Positions 40,276 through 49,248 of a stretch of DNA of 64,000 nucleotides are shown here, one piece after another. The notes beneath the pieces are model-generated. The model had not been told where the DNA came from. It saw only the letters and a list, made by a program, of their open reading frames with translations, and did not search any database. The stretch's first letter is position 1; each line of letters begins with the position of its first letter. The stretch comes from an uncultured bacterium (GTDB lineage Bacteria > Cyanobacteriota > Vampirovibrionia > Gastranaerophilales > Gastranaerophilaceae). Location of the stretch: contig CAJMSH010000006.1 of the NCBI GenBank assembly GCA_905216055.1, positions 1 through 64,000 of the forward strand. The letters run 5' to 3'. Made by a program: the position numbers and the translations under genes.

Positions 40276-42306
40276 TTATTTTATTTCTTCTTCTTCAGGT
40301 TCTTTTAAGATATCAGCATATTTTTGTAAATCATCAAGAAGCGGTTTATATTTATTGTTCAACTCAGTTCTTGTTTTGTCTTTGTCTGCGCTATTCATAA
40401 CCTGCATATCAATTTTTGCCTGAAGTGCTTTTTTCAGTAATTCAGGAATATTTAATGCTGTTGGATTTTCACTTGCTAAATTTTTATAATATTTATCAAG
40501 ATAATCAGATGGAATTCTTTCTTTCCAGTTTTCATCTCTTACAGTTCCGCCAATGTTATATGTCGCATCTGTTATGCCTAAAAGATCTGCAAATGAAATT
40601 TGGAATTTTGGAGTAGTCATAAGAATTGCAAATTTATTACGAACACGTTCTCTGTCGTTAGTTTCACAAAGTTCTTTTAATTCGTTTCTTATATTTGCAA
40701 TATTTTTTCTTCCGTCATCTATATTCAGATAACCTGCAATATAAGCCGGATTCCAAGCATCTTGTTCTTTTGTGTATTTACCTTGGCTTCCGTCTTTCAT
40801 AGTTCCTATTCTATCCATATATGTCATGGCAGGAATATTATCGTGTGAACCTAGCAAATACCAATCACCTTTTCTTGCTGTTGCAAGAGCATTTTGTGCT
40901 CTAACCCAGTCAAGATTGATTAGTCTTGGAAGATGAAGCTTGTGATCATAAATTTCTACAAATCTTGACGGATAGCTGCATAAATCTTCCCATACAGGCA
41001 TATCAGGAGTTAGTTTGTATTTCTCTAATTCAGGTAATACAAGCTTTTCTAAAAGTTTTGGATAATCCCAGTATTTATCATATTCTTGACCTTTTGCATC
41101 TGTTAATTGTGAAATATATTTTTCAACATTGTCATTCTTTTTCGGTCCGCTTACAAATTCTTCTTTCTTTGCATGTTTTGATAATAAATACGGTTCTATT
41201 AAGCCCATAGCGTGGTCAATTCTTAAATTTTCATTGAATTCCAGTGCGTAATCAATTTTTTCTTTTAAGAATTCTCCGCCAATATTGAGTTCATATTTAT
41301 CGTTTTTGAATATTTTTTTAGGGTCTATTACAGGAATATACCATCTTTGAGAAATTCCGTTTGCTTCTCTTGCTCCCATTTCCCAATCTTTTAAAAATGC
41401 GTCTTTAAAACGCCATTTGTCCATTTTTGAACAGCCTACAAGAAGGTCATTGTAATATTTAAATCCTTGTTTATCTCGCCATTCTTTATTTTCTTTTATT
41501 TGTTTAGTTGCAATAAATTGTTCAAATTTATGTTTGTCTATTTCATTTTTATTTGATTTGATAATTTCATGATAACGTTTTAATGCTTTTTCATCGCCGT
41601 TTCTCACTCCAATCATCAAATTTGCATCGTCTTTCTCTTTCCAATCATCAATTTCATCAGTATTATAATGTTTGGCTAAGACTTTGAACACACCTTCTTC
41701 TGTAAGTCGAGAATTGTGGCGTTGTAAAAATGTTTTGAATTCTTTGTTTAAGGCTATAGCTTGCGGCTGATTTTTTGCAAGATTAGCTTTAAAATTGTTC
41801 CAACTTTCTGAAAGTGCCTTATCATAAGTTTCAACTGCTTCATCAAAGTTTGTTAATTCATAATCTTTTTCTGTACTTTCAACAGGCTTTGTAACGTTGT
41901 TGAATGTTTCTTCTGAAAGAATTTTTCCGTATTTGTCTGTTGTTAAATCATGAAGGTTGATAAAAAGTTTGTTTTTCGCAAATGCTGATGCATTATATGG
42001 TGACGGTTTAATTTTTCCGTCTTTAAATTCTAATTGTCCGCCAGGTCCCAGCTGGTTTCCGTTAAATCCATAAAGCATCAAAAATTTTGCCCAATCTTTT
42101 GCAGAATCGCCGTATGGGCTTCCGATATTTGTATTTCTTTCGATACTTGATGCAGGAAAGCATGAACCATGAGTTATTACTACACGTTCTTTTGCTCCAA
42201 TAGCATCGTAAGTTTTGTTAATAGTATCTCTTAACCCCGCTTCTTCTTCTTTTCTCGGGCGTCTTTGAAATGATAATTGATTATTATTTATCCCTAATAC
42301 ACGCAT
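40276..42306 (-). CDS. malQ: 4-alpha-glucanotransferase (GH77, amylomaltase)
   Basis: The 676-residue protein has GH77 landmarks: G-S-P-Y-G-D-S near the N-terminus, P-S-P-Y-N-A-S-A-F, the nucleophile block L-R-I-D-H-A-M-G (Asp near 363), W-E-D-L for the acid/base and L-G-S-H-D-N for the third carboxylate. It transfers maltosyl or longer glucan units between chains in glycogen and maltodextrin metabolism. The N-terminus contains N-N-N-Q-L-S-F-Q-R-R, a version of the SF motif seen in unrelated proteins here. There is no ribosome site, and TATTAT lies six bases before the ATG. Confidence 0.88.
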   Translation of the reverse strand: MRVLGINNNQLSFQRRPRKEEEAGLRDTINKTYDAIGAKERVVITHGSCFPASSIERNTNIGSPYGDSAKDWAKFLMLYGFNGNQLGPGGQLEFKDGKIKPSPYNASAFAKNKLFINLHDLTTDKYGKILSEETFNNVTKPVESTEKDYELTNFDEAVETYDKALSESWNNFKANLAKNQPQAIALNKEFKTFLQRHNSRLTEEGVFKVLAKHYNTDEIDDWKEKDDANLMIGVRNGDEKALKRYHEIIKSNKNEIDKHKFEQFIATKQIKENKEWRDKQGFKYYNDLLVGCSKMDKWRFKDAFLKDWEMGAREANGISQRWYIPVIDPKKIFKNDKYELNIGGEFLKEKIDYALEFNENLRIDHAMGLIEPYLLSKHAKKEEFVSGPKKNDNVEKYISQLTDAKGQEYDKYWDYPKLLEKLVLPELEKYKLTPDMPVWEDLCSYPSRFVEIYDHKLHLPRLINLDWVRAQNALATARKGDWYLLGSHDNIPAMTYMDRIGTMKDGSQGKYTKEQDAWNPAYIAGYLNIDDGRKNIANIRNELKELCETNDRERVRNKFAILMTTPKFQISFADLLGITDATYNIGGTVRDENWKERIPSDYLDKYYKNLASENPTALNIPELLKKALQAKIDMQVMNSADKDKTRTELNNKYKPLLDDLQKYADILKEPEEEEIK

Positions 42307-42358
42307 ACAATAATAATAAATCCAAGAAAGAAAAATTTTGACTATTTGTAACGGATTA

Positions 42359-43837
42359 TTAAATTTCTGCTATAACATTTATTTGAGAATTACATCCGAT
42401 TTCTTCTCTTGAAAGGACTGTTATATCATTCATATAATTGCTCAAAAGTGTGAATATGAGGTGTCTAAATTCAAGTGGTACCAAAAGTTTTGGAGAATCA
42501 ATATTCATTAATTGAGCTTTTTTAGAAAGTTTATCTGCTAATTTTTCTGCAAATCCTGCATCAATTCTAATAATTGCATCATCGCTTTCATCAAAATTCG
42601 GCATGAATTTATCAAGTGTTTTTTCAGATATTTCAAATGCAGCAATTTCTCCGTCGGAATTTTCGTTTGATTTGCAAATTTGACGGGAAAGTGAAAGTCT
42701 TATTTTTTTGATTAAGTCTGATTTTGTGCTTTCTTGTGCAAAGTCATTTATTTTTTCAAAGATGTATGTGATATCTTTAATTGAAATTTTTTCTCGTATA
42801 AGGCTTGTTAAAATAAAGCGCAAGTCTGATAACGATATAAAATCCGGAATAATATTGCTTACAAGAAAATCGTTACGTTCATTTACAACATCTATATATT
42901 TATCAAGATCTTCGTAATCCAACAATTCATCAACATATTTTATTGCACAAAATTCTAACGCTCTTGCAATAAATTCAGATCCTGAAATGCCTTCTTGCCA
43001 AAAATCTTTTGCTTTTTCTCGTTCAATCCAAACAATTTTACGACCTGTTATTTTGTCGATATCGTTTACGGAATTTTTGATTTTCTTTTCAAGATGTAAA
43101 TTGTCTGAGAAAAACATTAAAAATCCTGGATATACAAAAGATTTAAAAACCTCCACGCCTCTGATATTTATTGAAAATTCATAAGGATTTAAGTTTTCAT
43201 CATCTTGAAAAACAATTTTTGGTATTACATATCCGAGAGTTTCTGTTAATTTTAAGCGAGATTTAACTGTTTCCGCAACAAGTTCTTCTTCTTGAATTTC
43301 GCTATCAGGATCTATAAAACCAAGAATTTCTTCACTTAAATGTATTGAAAATTTTTCTTCTTTTAATTTTGAATACATTGCATCAGGAGATGTAGCTTTG
43401 GCAAGTTTTATTTTTAAATCTTCAAGCTCTTTTAGACCTGCTGAAATTTTGTCATTAAGTTTTTTTCTGCTTACTGATGCAGGGGCTTCGCCTTCAAGTT
43501 CTTTTTTTATTTTTGCAATTTTAGCTTTTTGATCTCGAATTTTACTTTGAATATCAAGACATATTTCATAAGGAGAAAGTTCCGGAGAGAGCATTTTTTC
43601 CATTTGACTTTTGAAGGTTGAAATATTTATTGTATCTGCGTTTATTTCTCCAGCAGAGCTTTCTGCTTCTCTCATAAAAATGCAGTGGCAAAGAATTTGA
43701 CCTTCGTCATTTTCAACTTCTTGCATGCTATACAGTTCCCAATTATTCATTGACATTTCGTTCAAAAGGTTTTGAAGTTCTTGGGTATTATCGCTCGGGC
43801 AAGTTTTTATAACATACTGCATTTTTTTGTTATACAT
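42359..43837 (-). CDS. soluble FlhA/SctV-type exporter cytoplasmic domain (FHIPEP C-terminal region) with N-terminal extension
   Basis: In this 492-residue protein, residues ~7-55 look like a small DUF4177-type domain (N-N-W-E-L-Y-S-M-Q). A Lys/Glu coiled coil (~95-150) follows. From ~160 to the end the sequence follows the FlhA/SctV C-terminal domain: R-L-K-L-T-E-T-L-G-Y-V-I-P-K-I, N-L-N-P-Y-E-F-S-I-N-I-R-G, L-I-R-E-K-I-S-I-K-D-I-T-Y-I-F-E, and at the end P-L-E-F-R-H-L-I-F-T-L and V-L-S-R-E-E-I-G. In flagellar and type III systems this domain forms a ring that docks chaperone-substrate complexes. The eight membrane helices that precede it in true FlhA are missing, so it cannot be the exporter gate itself. 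It precedes no other export gene. Confidence 0.82.
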   Translation of the reverse strand: MYNKKMQYVIKTCPSDNTQELQNLLNEMSMNNWELYSMQEVENDEGQILCHCIFMREAESSAGEINADTINISTFKSQMEKMLSPELSPYEICLDIQSKIRDQKAKIAKIKKELEGEAPASVSRKKLNDKISAGLKELEDLKIKLAKATSPDAMYSKLKEEKFSIHLSEEILGFIDPDSEIQEEELVAETVKSRLKLTETLGYVIPKIVFQDDENLNPYEFSINIRGVEVFKSFVYPGFLMFFSDNLHLEKKIKNSVNDIDKITGRKIVWIEREKAKDFWQEGISGSEFIARALEFCAIKYVDELLDYEDLDKYIDVVNERNDFLVSNIIPDFISLSDLRFILTSLIREKISIKDITYIFEKINDFAQESTKSDLIKKIRLSLSRQICKSNENSDGEIAAFEISEKTLDKFMPNFDESDDAIIRIDAGFAEKLADKLSKKAQLMNIDSPKLLVPLEFRHLIFTLLSNYMNDITVLSREEIGCNSQINVIAEI

Positions 43838-43850
43838 TGCGCTTATCTCC

Positions 43851-44621
43851 TTAATTTTTGTCTTGAGCTATAAGTATTTTTAAGGCTTCTATTGCTGTTT
43901 TTATTGCTTTTTCTGTATCATGAACAACAGGATTTTCGAGGTTTTGTTTTTCTCTTTCCTGATTTGCAACTGTTAAAAATACAGAGCCGACTCTTACTTT
44001 CAAGAAGCTTCCGACAACAAATAAAGCTGCGGATTCCATCTCTGATGCCAGACAGCCAAGTCTTTTCCAAGCTTCCCATTTGTTTTGAAGCTCGTAGCTT
44101 ACGGGCATTCTTTCAGGATTGTGTTGTCCGTAAAAGGAATCTTTACATTGAACGATTCCCGTATGGTATTCATTGCCCAAATTTTTAGCTGCTTTAACAA
44201 GAGAATTTATAACATCAAGGTTTGCAACTGCCGGAAATTCTATTGGTGCATATTCTTTAGAAGTTCCCTCCATACGAATAGCGCCTGTTGCAATTACAAG
44301 GTCCCCTCCTTTTACGTTTATGTCAATTCCGCCGCATGTGCCGACTCTTATAAATGTTTTTGCTCCGACATTTACAAGTTCTTCTAATGCGATAGATGCA
44401 GAAGGTCCTCCTATACCGGTTGATGTTACGCTAATTTTTACGCCGTTTAAAAATCCGGTATAGGTTGTAAATTCTCTTCTGTCTGCAATTAATTTTGCAT
44501 CATCAAAGTATGATGCGATTTTTTCACATCTTTTAGGATCTCCCGGAAGAATTACATATTCTCCGACATCCCCCTTATTAAGTCCGATATGATACTGTTC
44601 TCCATGTATTGAGTATTTCAT
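43851..44621 (-). CDS. udp: uridine phosphorylase
   Basis: The 256-residue protein has nucleoside phosphorylase family I motifs: [26 protein letters not shown] and E-M-E-S-A-A-L. The spacing and the D-S-F-Y-G-Q block fit the Udp branch. It converts uridine and phosphate to uracil and ribose-1-phosphate. A good AAGGAAA ribosome site precedes the ATG. The FlhA-like gene follows 13 bases later on the same strand, so they may be co-transcribed. Confidence 0.94.
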   Translation of the reverse strand: MKYSIHGEQYHIGLNKGDVGEYVILPGDPKRCEKIASYFDDAKLIADRREFTTYTGFLNGVKISVTSTGIGGPSASIALEELVNVGAKTFIRVGTCGGIDINVKGGDLVIATGAIRMEGTSKEYAPIEFPAVANLDVINSLVKAAKNLGNEYHTGIVQCKDSFYGQHNPERMPVSYELQNKWEAWKRLGCLASEMESAALFVVGSFLKVRVGSVFLTVANQEREKQNLENPVVHDTEKAIKTAIEALKILIAQDKN

Positions 44622-44684
44622 TGATTTCCTTTGAGTATTTATAAATTATGTGCAAGTTTTTAAAACGGTTGTAACTATATGTTA

Positions 44685-45143
44685 CTAAAATTGACCGCTT
44701 TTTAATTTTTGTATAACAAGGTCTGAAATATCAACACCGCCTACAAAGATTACTCTGTAATCAACGATTGCATCAAGCTTTTGTTCTACAAGAACTTGTT
44801 TTGTTGCTGCTTGAATTTTGTTGTAAACTTGTTCTTCTTTATCTGCTTTTAATTTCATATAAGAATCTTGTTTTAATTTAAATTCTCTTGCAGTTTGTTC
44901 TTCAAAGTTTTGTTTTTTCAATGGAGTGTCAAGAGATTTGTATTGTTTTTCTTTATCAACCATATATTGTTGCATTTCAAGAGCTTTAGCATCAATATCT
45001 TTTACAGCTTGTTGTGCAAATGGGAAATTATCTTGAACTTTTTGATAATCGATATATCCTACACCTGCTGCGTTAGCTTGATTACCAAGAGTAATGAATA
45101 ATCCTGCTGTCATTAAAAGTGCTGCTAATTTGAATTTTTTCAT
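44685..45143 (-). CDS. skp: OmpH/Skp-family periplasmic chaperone
   Basis: The 152-residue protein has a signal peptide (A-N-A before A-G-V-G-Y). The opening G-Y-I-D-Y-Q-K-V and the following long Lys/Gln-rich coiled-coil arms are typical of Skp/OmpH. Skp holds unfolded outer-membrane proteins before BamA inserts them. It lies 25 bases downstream of bamA on the same strand with a strong AGGAGG ribosome site, the classic bamA-skp order. Confidence 0.9.
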   Translation of the reverse strand: MKKFKLAALLMTAGLFITLGNQANAAGVGYIDYQKVQDNFPFAQQAVKDIDAKALEMQQYMVDKEKQYKSLDTPLKKQNFEEQTAREFKLKQDSYMKLKADKEEQVYNKIQAATKQVLVEQKLDAIVDYRVIFVGGVDISDLVIQKLKSGQF

Positions 45144-45168
45144 TTTTTAATACCTCCTAAGGAATTTA

Positions 45169-47142
45169 TTAATACATTAAGTCACCTACACCGAAAGTAA
45201 AGTAACCGCCTCTACTGCCGCTATCACCCGGATTTGTAAGCGGAATACCATAATCGATTGATAATGGACCCATTCCGGGGATATAAAGTTTCAAACCGAT
45301 ACCTGCTGATACAGCATAAAGCGGTCTGTCGTATATTTGGTCTGTGATTGACGGGTTAAATATTTTACCTGCGTCAGCCCAAACCGTAAATCTTAAATTA
45401 TTTAAGAAGTTAATTCTTGTTTTGTCAAGGAACGGAATTGGAGTTGCAAATTCTGCACTACCCATAACAAAGGCATCACCAGTACCAACACCGCTCATTT
45501 TAAAACCTCTGATGGTATAAGGACCACCTAATCTGTAAGCCATTACTTCAGGCATATCGTCGCCGTGAATTTTTCCGCCAGCTTTTGCGGTGAATGATAA
45601 CGATGATTTCTTCCCGACAGGAATATATTGTTTTACCATACCGGTTAATTTACCGTGAGTTTTGTTAAAGTCTATCAGTCCAAATTCTTCATCAAATCTC
45701 AAGCTTGCCATTGTACCTTTTCTTGTAACTGTTGCGTTATCACGAGTATCGTACAATAATGCAGGACTTAATGACAGGAATAGGCCGCCTTCTAACTGTT
45801 TTGCACGTTCAGAGATTGGAATATTATATTTTGAATACAGGTTGCTGATTTTCTTTCCGTCACCTTCTGAAACGTCAATGTTTTCAACTCCGAGTGAGAA
45901 TGTTCCTGTTACGTGTTTGTTCCATTTCATACGGTGTGCAACAGTTGCTTCTGCACCAATTCTTCTTTCAATTGCAAGCGGAACCTGATAAGATCCGAAA
46001 TCTCGGTAGAAAATTTTACTCATTAAAGATGTATCTGCATTATAAAAATATGGTTTAAAGTAACTTAACTCAGCTTGCAAGTTCATTCTGCGTTTAATGG
46101 ATGAGTCGTTAAGTATAACACCTGTACCTGCAATACCATTTAAAGATAGTCTTTCGTTTCTTCCCATAAAGTTGTTATCGGATATTCCGACTGATCCGAA
46201 TACACCTGTTACAGAATCGATACCACCACCAACAGAGATACTTGCTGTCCTTTGCTCTTCGATATTAATTGTAATATCGTATTTGTCAGGATCTTCTGTC
46301 GGTTCAATTTCTCTTGTTACATCTTTGAAGGCTTGAGTTGCATACAATCTGACAAGGTCTTCTTTTAAAAGATTTTCGTTATATACTTGTCCCGGTTCTG
46401 TTAAAACATTTCTTTCAATAACGTAATCTTTTGTTTTTTCGTTTCCGGAAATTAATATTCTGTTAATTGTACCCTCTTTAATATTGATGTTAACAGTACC
46501 GTCAGGGTCATCAGAAACAGAATCAATTCTTGCAAGAATGTAACCTTTTGAGCTGTAACAGTCTTGAATTTTAGAAATTGCTTCATTGATTTCGGCAATA
46601 TTTTGGGGTTTCCCTTTCATTGGTAAAAGGTAGGTAAGTATTTCATCGGTAGAGATTACGGTATTGCCTTCAATTGTAAAATCTGTTATAGGAGCATTTT
46701 CTTCGACTATTATTTTTAAGGTTACTGTTCCGTCGGAATTGTTTACAGGAATAGCTTTCATTTTTTCCGTAAAATAGCCAAGTTCATAGATAGCCTTAAG
46801 ATCATGACGAACAAGATCTCTGCTGTAAGGTTCGCCTTCATGAAGTTCCATTTGTTGCAGGATTAGAGATTTATCAATAATATTGTTTCCGATAATTTCA
46901 ATATTTTTGATAATTTTATCACCTTTTTTTACGGAAGAAGAAATCTTTTTATCAGATGCAGATGTTGATGTAGAAGTAGTTTCGGTAGAATACATTTGAG
47001 CAGCGGATGATGGCTGAACGTCATGTATTTGCGTATCAACCGTATCTCCCCAAAAATTATCTTTTGCAATACTCTGAAGCGGGCAAAGAATAACCAACAG
47101 CAGGGCTATTACAGATATATATATTTTGTTTTGTAAGTTCAA
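45169..47142 (-). CDS. bamA: outer-membrane protein assembly factor BamA (Omp85)
   Basis: The 657-residue protein starts at TTG 47142 with AAGGTAGAGA upstream. It has a signal peptide, a Ser/Thr-rich linker and three POTRA repeats (about residues 75-300; for example I-K-N-I-E-I-I-G-N and I-T-D-F-T-I-E-G-N). The 16-strand barrel contains the L-G-G-P-Y-T-I-R-G-F lock motif and an aromatic C-terminus (G-V-G-D-L-M-Y). Three POTRA domains, and not five, is the cyanobacterial-type count. It folds and inserts outer-membrane proteins together with Skp encoded downstream. Confidence 0.95.
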   Translation of the reverse strand: MNLQNKIYISVIALLLVILCPLQSIAKDNFWGDTVDTQIHDVQPSSAAQMYSTETTSTSTSASDKKISSSVKKGDKIIKNIEIIGNNIIDKSLILQQMELHEGEPYSRDLVRHDLKAIYELGYFTEKMKAIPVNNSDGTVTLKIIVEENAPITDFTIEGNTVISTDEILTYLLPMKGKPQNIAEINEAISKIQDCYSSKGYILARIDSVSDDPDGTVNINIKEGTINRILISGNEKTKDYVIERNVLTEPGQVYNENLLKEDLVRLYATQAFKDVTREIEPTEDPDKYDITINIEEQRTASISVGGGIDSVTGVFGSVGISDNNFMGRNERLSLNGIAGTGVILNDSSIKRRMNLQAELSYFKPYFYNADTSLMSKIFYRDFGSYQVPLAIERRIGAEATVAHRMKWNKHVTGTFSLGVENIDVSEGDGKKISNLYSKYNIPISERAKQLEGGLFLSLSPALLYDTRDNATVTRKGTMASLRFDEEFGLIDFNKTHGKLTGMVKQYIPVGKKSSLSFTAKAGGKIHGDDMPEVMAYRLGGPYTIRGFKMSGVGTGDAFVMGSAEFATPIPFLDKTRINFLNNLRFTVWADAGKIFNPSITDQIYDRPLYAVSAGIGLKLYIPGMGPLSIDYGIPLTNPGDSGSRGGYFTFGVGDLMY

Positions 47143-47219
47143 AAAATCTCTACCTTAAAAACTTCAATTACTATCCTAAAAATATTATATCATAAATTAA
47201 AAAAATTGGAATATGTAAA

Positions 47220-48029
47220 TTATGTTAAACATCTTTTGTAAACGTCATTCTTATTGAGTTTGTAAAGCTCTGATAAAATTACTGAAATCTCTTTTGCACG
47301 AAAGTTTTTCGATTTTAGTAATGCAATTTTTTCATCAATATCTATTTCTGTATTTTGATTTTCTCTTCTAAATACCAGACCGACAATTTCTCCTTTAGGC
47401 GGATTATTTTCAAAATGTTTTATAGTTTCGTCTACTGAGTTTATAAAGATTTCTTCAAACACTTTAGTCAACTCTCTGCCTATTGCAACATTCCCATCAG
47501 GAAATACCTCTTTTATAATTTTTAGGGTATTTAGTATTCTGTTTGGAGAATCATAAAATACAACATCAGTTGTTTTATATTGTTTTATAAGACTTTCGAT
47601 TTGAGATTTTGTTTTCGGTAAAAATCCTAAAAATATAAAGTCTTCGTTTTTTCTGGGAACTTGTGAAAGAAATGTTACAACAGCATTTGCGCCTGCAAGT
47701 GAGGTTACTGAAAAATTATTTTCCTTTAATTCTTTGACTATTACTGCTCCGGGATCACAAAAAAGCGGAGTTCCTGCATCTGAGACAAGGGCAATTTTTT
47801 TACCTTCTTCTAATGTTTTCAGGAAAAAATTTACCCGTTCTTTTTCATTAAATTTATGGTAAGAAATACATTTTGTTTTTATATCATAATGGTTAAGGAG
47901 CTTTTGGGTTACTCTAATATCTTCGCAAGCTATTAAATTCACTGATTTTAATGTATTAATTGCTCTTAGTGTTATATCTTCAAGATTTCCGATTGGGGTC
48001 GGAACTATGTAAAAATCATATTCTTTCAT
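47220..48029 (-). CDS. rsmI: 16S rRNA (cytidine1402-2'-O)-methyltransferase
   Basis: The 269-residue protein has the RsmI motifs P-T-P-I-G-N-L-E-D-I-T-L-R-A, A-C-E-D-I-R-V-T and L-V-S-D-A-G-T-P. It methylates the ribose of C1402 in the decoding centre of 16S rRNA using S-adenosylmethionine. TATAAT at 48041-48036 stands exactly six bases before the ATG, and no ribosome site is present, so a leaderless message is likely. Confidence 0.93.
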   Translation of the reverse strand: MKEYDFYIVPTPIGNLEDITLRAINTLKSVNLIACEDIRVTQKLLNHYDIKTKCISYHKFNEKERVNFFLKTLEEGKKIALVSDAGTPLFCDPGAVIVKELKENNFSVTSLAGANAVVTFLSQVPRKNEDFIFLGFLPKTKSQIESLIKQYKTTDVVFYDSPNRILNTLKIIKEVFPDGNVAIGRELTKVFEEIFINSVDETIKHFENNPPKGEIVGLVFRRENQNTEIDIDEKIALLKSKNFRAKEISVILSELYKLNKNDVYKRCLT

Positions 48030-48035
48030 AATTTT

Positions 48036-48041
48036 ATTATA
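48036..48041 (-). promoter_or_regulatory. -10 box six bases before rsmI ATG
   Basis: A perfect TATAAT is followed by AAAATT and the ATG at 48029. No good -35 was found at 16-18 bp. Confidence 0.5.
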
Positions 48042-48095
48042 TATGAAACATAATAAATTTTTTAAAAGGGCAATATTGTCAAATTCTATGATTTT

Positions 48096-49235
48096 TTAAT
48101 TAAAAAGCTTTTCACAATCTTTTTGCAACTTGTCTGTTATTTCTCGATAATCAACTGTGACGGGTGTTGGTTTTGAGGTTTTTATAATATCTAAAAATAA
48201 TTTTGTATTTTCAGGTTTTTGACCGTCAAGAAAGTATTTTGAATTTGCACTGTCAATTCTTGCAGGTACTATTAAGCCGCTTTGCGTAAATTTTTCGCTG
48301 CTTTCTTTTGATGATAAAAATTCTATCAATTTTTTTGCTTCTGCTTTGTGTTTTGAAGATTTTGCAATAGCCCAGCCGGAAGCATCAAGTTGAACTACAC
48401 TTCCCTCAGTCCCATTTGGAAATTGTGTAATATCCCAGTCAAAATCAGCTTCTTCTCTTAATTTTGGAACCATCCATCTTCCTGATAGATACATTCCCAG
48501 ACGCTTTTGTATAAACATTTGTGCCATAGTTGCACTTGCGCTTTCGGATTTTAATGGCGCAACGTGATATTTTTTTCTTAAATCCGCATAATATTGTAAA
48601 CTTTCTTGGGATTCTTTTTTATTAATTTCTGTTGGTAGAATTCCTCCGCCGTTACTCATCAAATATGGTAGATAAAATAGTGGATCTTCTTCAAAACTTA
48701 TGCCGAAAGTATTTTTATCTGTCAATTTTTGAGCTGTTGTTAAGAAATCTGCAAATGTCCAGTTTTTATTCGGGTATGGAATATGTTTTTCTTTAAACAT
48801 ATCTTTGTTGTAATAAATTACGAGATTTGAAACATCTCTTGGAATTGCATACAATTTCCCTTTCCAGCTAAGAGCTTCAAGTGCTTGAGGGAAATAGCCC
48901 TGTACGGGTGAAAATTCCTCCAGCAAACCTGCATTTGCATATACAGGAAGGTATAAATTGTTTATAAAAATAACATCTGGAGCTGTGTTTGATGCAAAAA
49001 GCAGATGTATTTTTTGAAAATAATTCTGAGGGATATGCATAAAATCGATTTTTATATCAGGATTGTTATTTTCAAATTCCTTTAAAAGCGGCTTTAATAT
49101 GTCTGTTTCTGATTTTGAACCCCAGCTTGCAAATTGTAATGTTATTTCAGAATTTTTTTTGTTAGAGCAGCCGCATAGCATAATCCCACAAAAAAGCAAA
49201 ATAATAATTACGGATAATTTAGAAAATGCTCTCAC
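48096..49235 (-). CDS. extracellular sugar-binding lipoprotein (ABC solute-binding family 1)
   Basis: The 379-residue protein starts at GTG 49235. The signal peptide ends in the lipobox L-C-G-C, so it is a lipoprotein. The family 1 pattern is clear: L-Q-F-A-S-W-G, N-P-D-I-K-I-D, A-P-D-V-I-F-I-N and Y-Y-N-K-D-M-F. It binds a sugar or oligosaccharide for an ABC importer, but no permease or ATPase gene is adjacent. The upstream gene ends 13 bases before it, so the two share a transcript. Confidence 0.9.
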   Translation of the reverse strand: MRAFSKLSVIIILLFCGIMLCGCSNKKNSEITLQFASWGSKSETDILKPLLKEFENNNPDIKIDFMHIPQNYFQKIHLLFASNTAPDVIFINNLYLPVYANAGLLEEFSPVQGYFPQALEALSWKGKLYAIPRDVSNLVIYYNKDMFKEKHIPYPNKNWTFADFLTTAQKLTDKNTFGISFEEDPLFYLPYLMSNGGGILPTEINKKESQESLQYYADLRKKYHVAPLKSESASATMAQMFIQKRLGMYLSGRWMVPKLREEADFDWDITQFPNGTEGSVVQLDASGWAIAKSSKHKAEAKKLIEFLSSKESSEKFTQSGLIVPARIDSANSKYFLDGQKPENTKLFLDIIKTSKPTPVTVDYREITDKLQKDCEKLFN

Positions 49236-49248
49236 TTTATTTTACCTG

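Noticed and set aside
42359..43837. A complete type III or flagellar export locus
   Set aside because: Only the FlhA-like domain is present. There are no flhB, fliPQR, ATPase or rod genes in the window.
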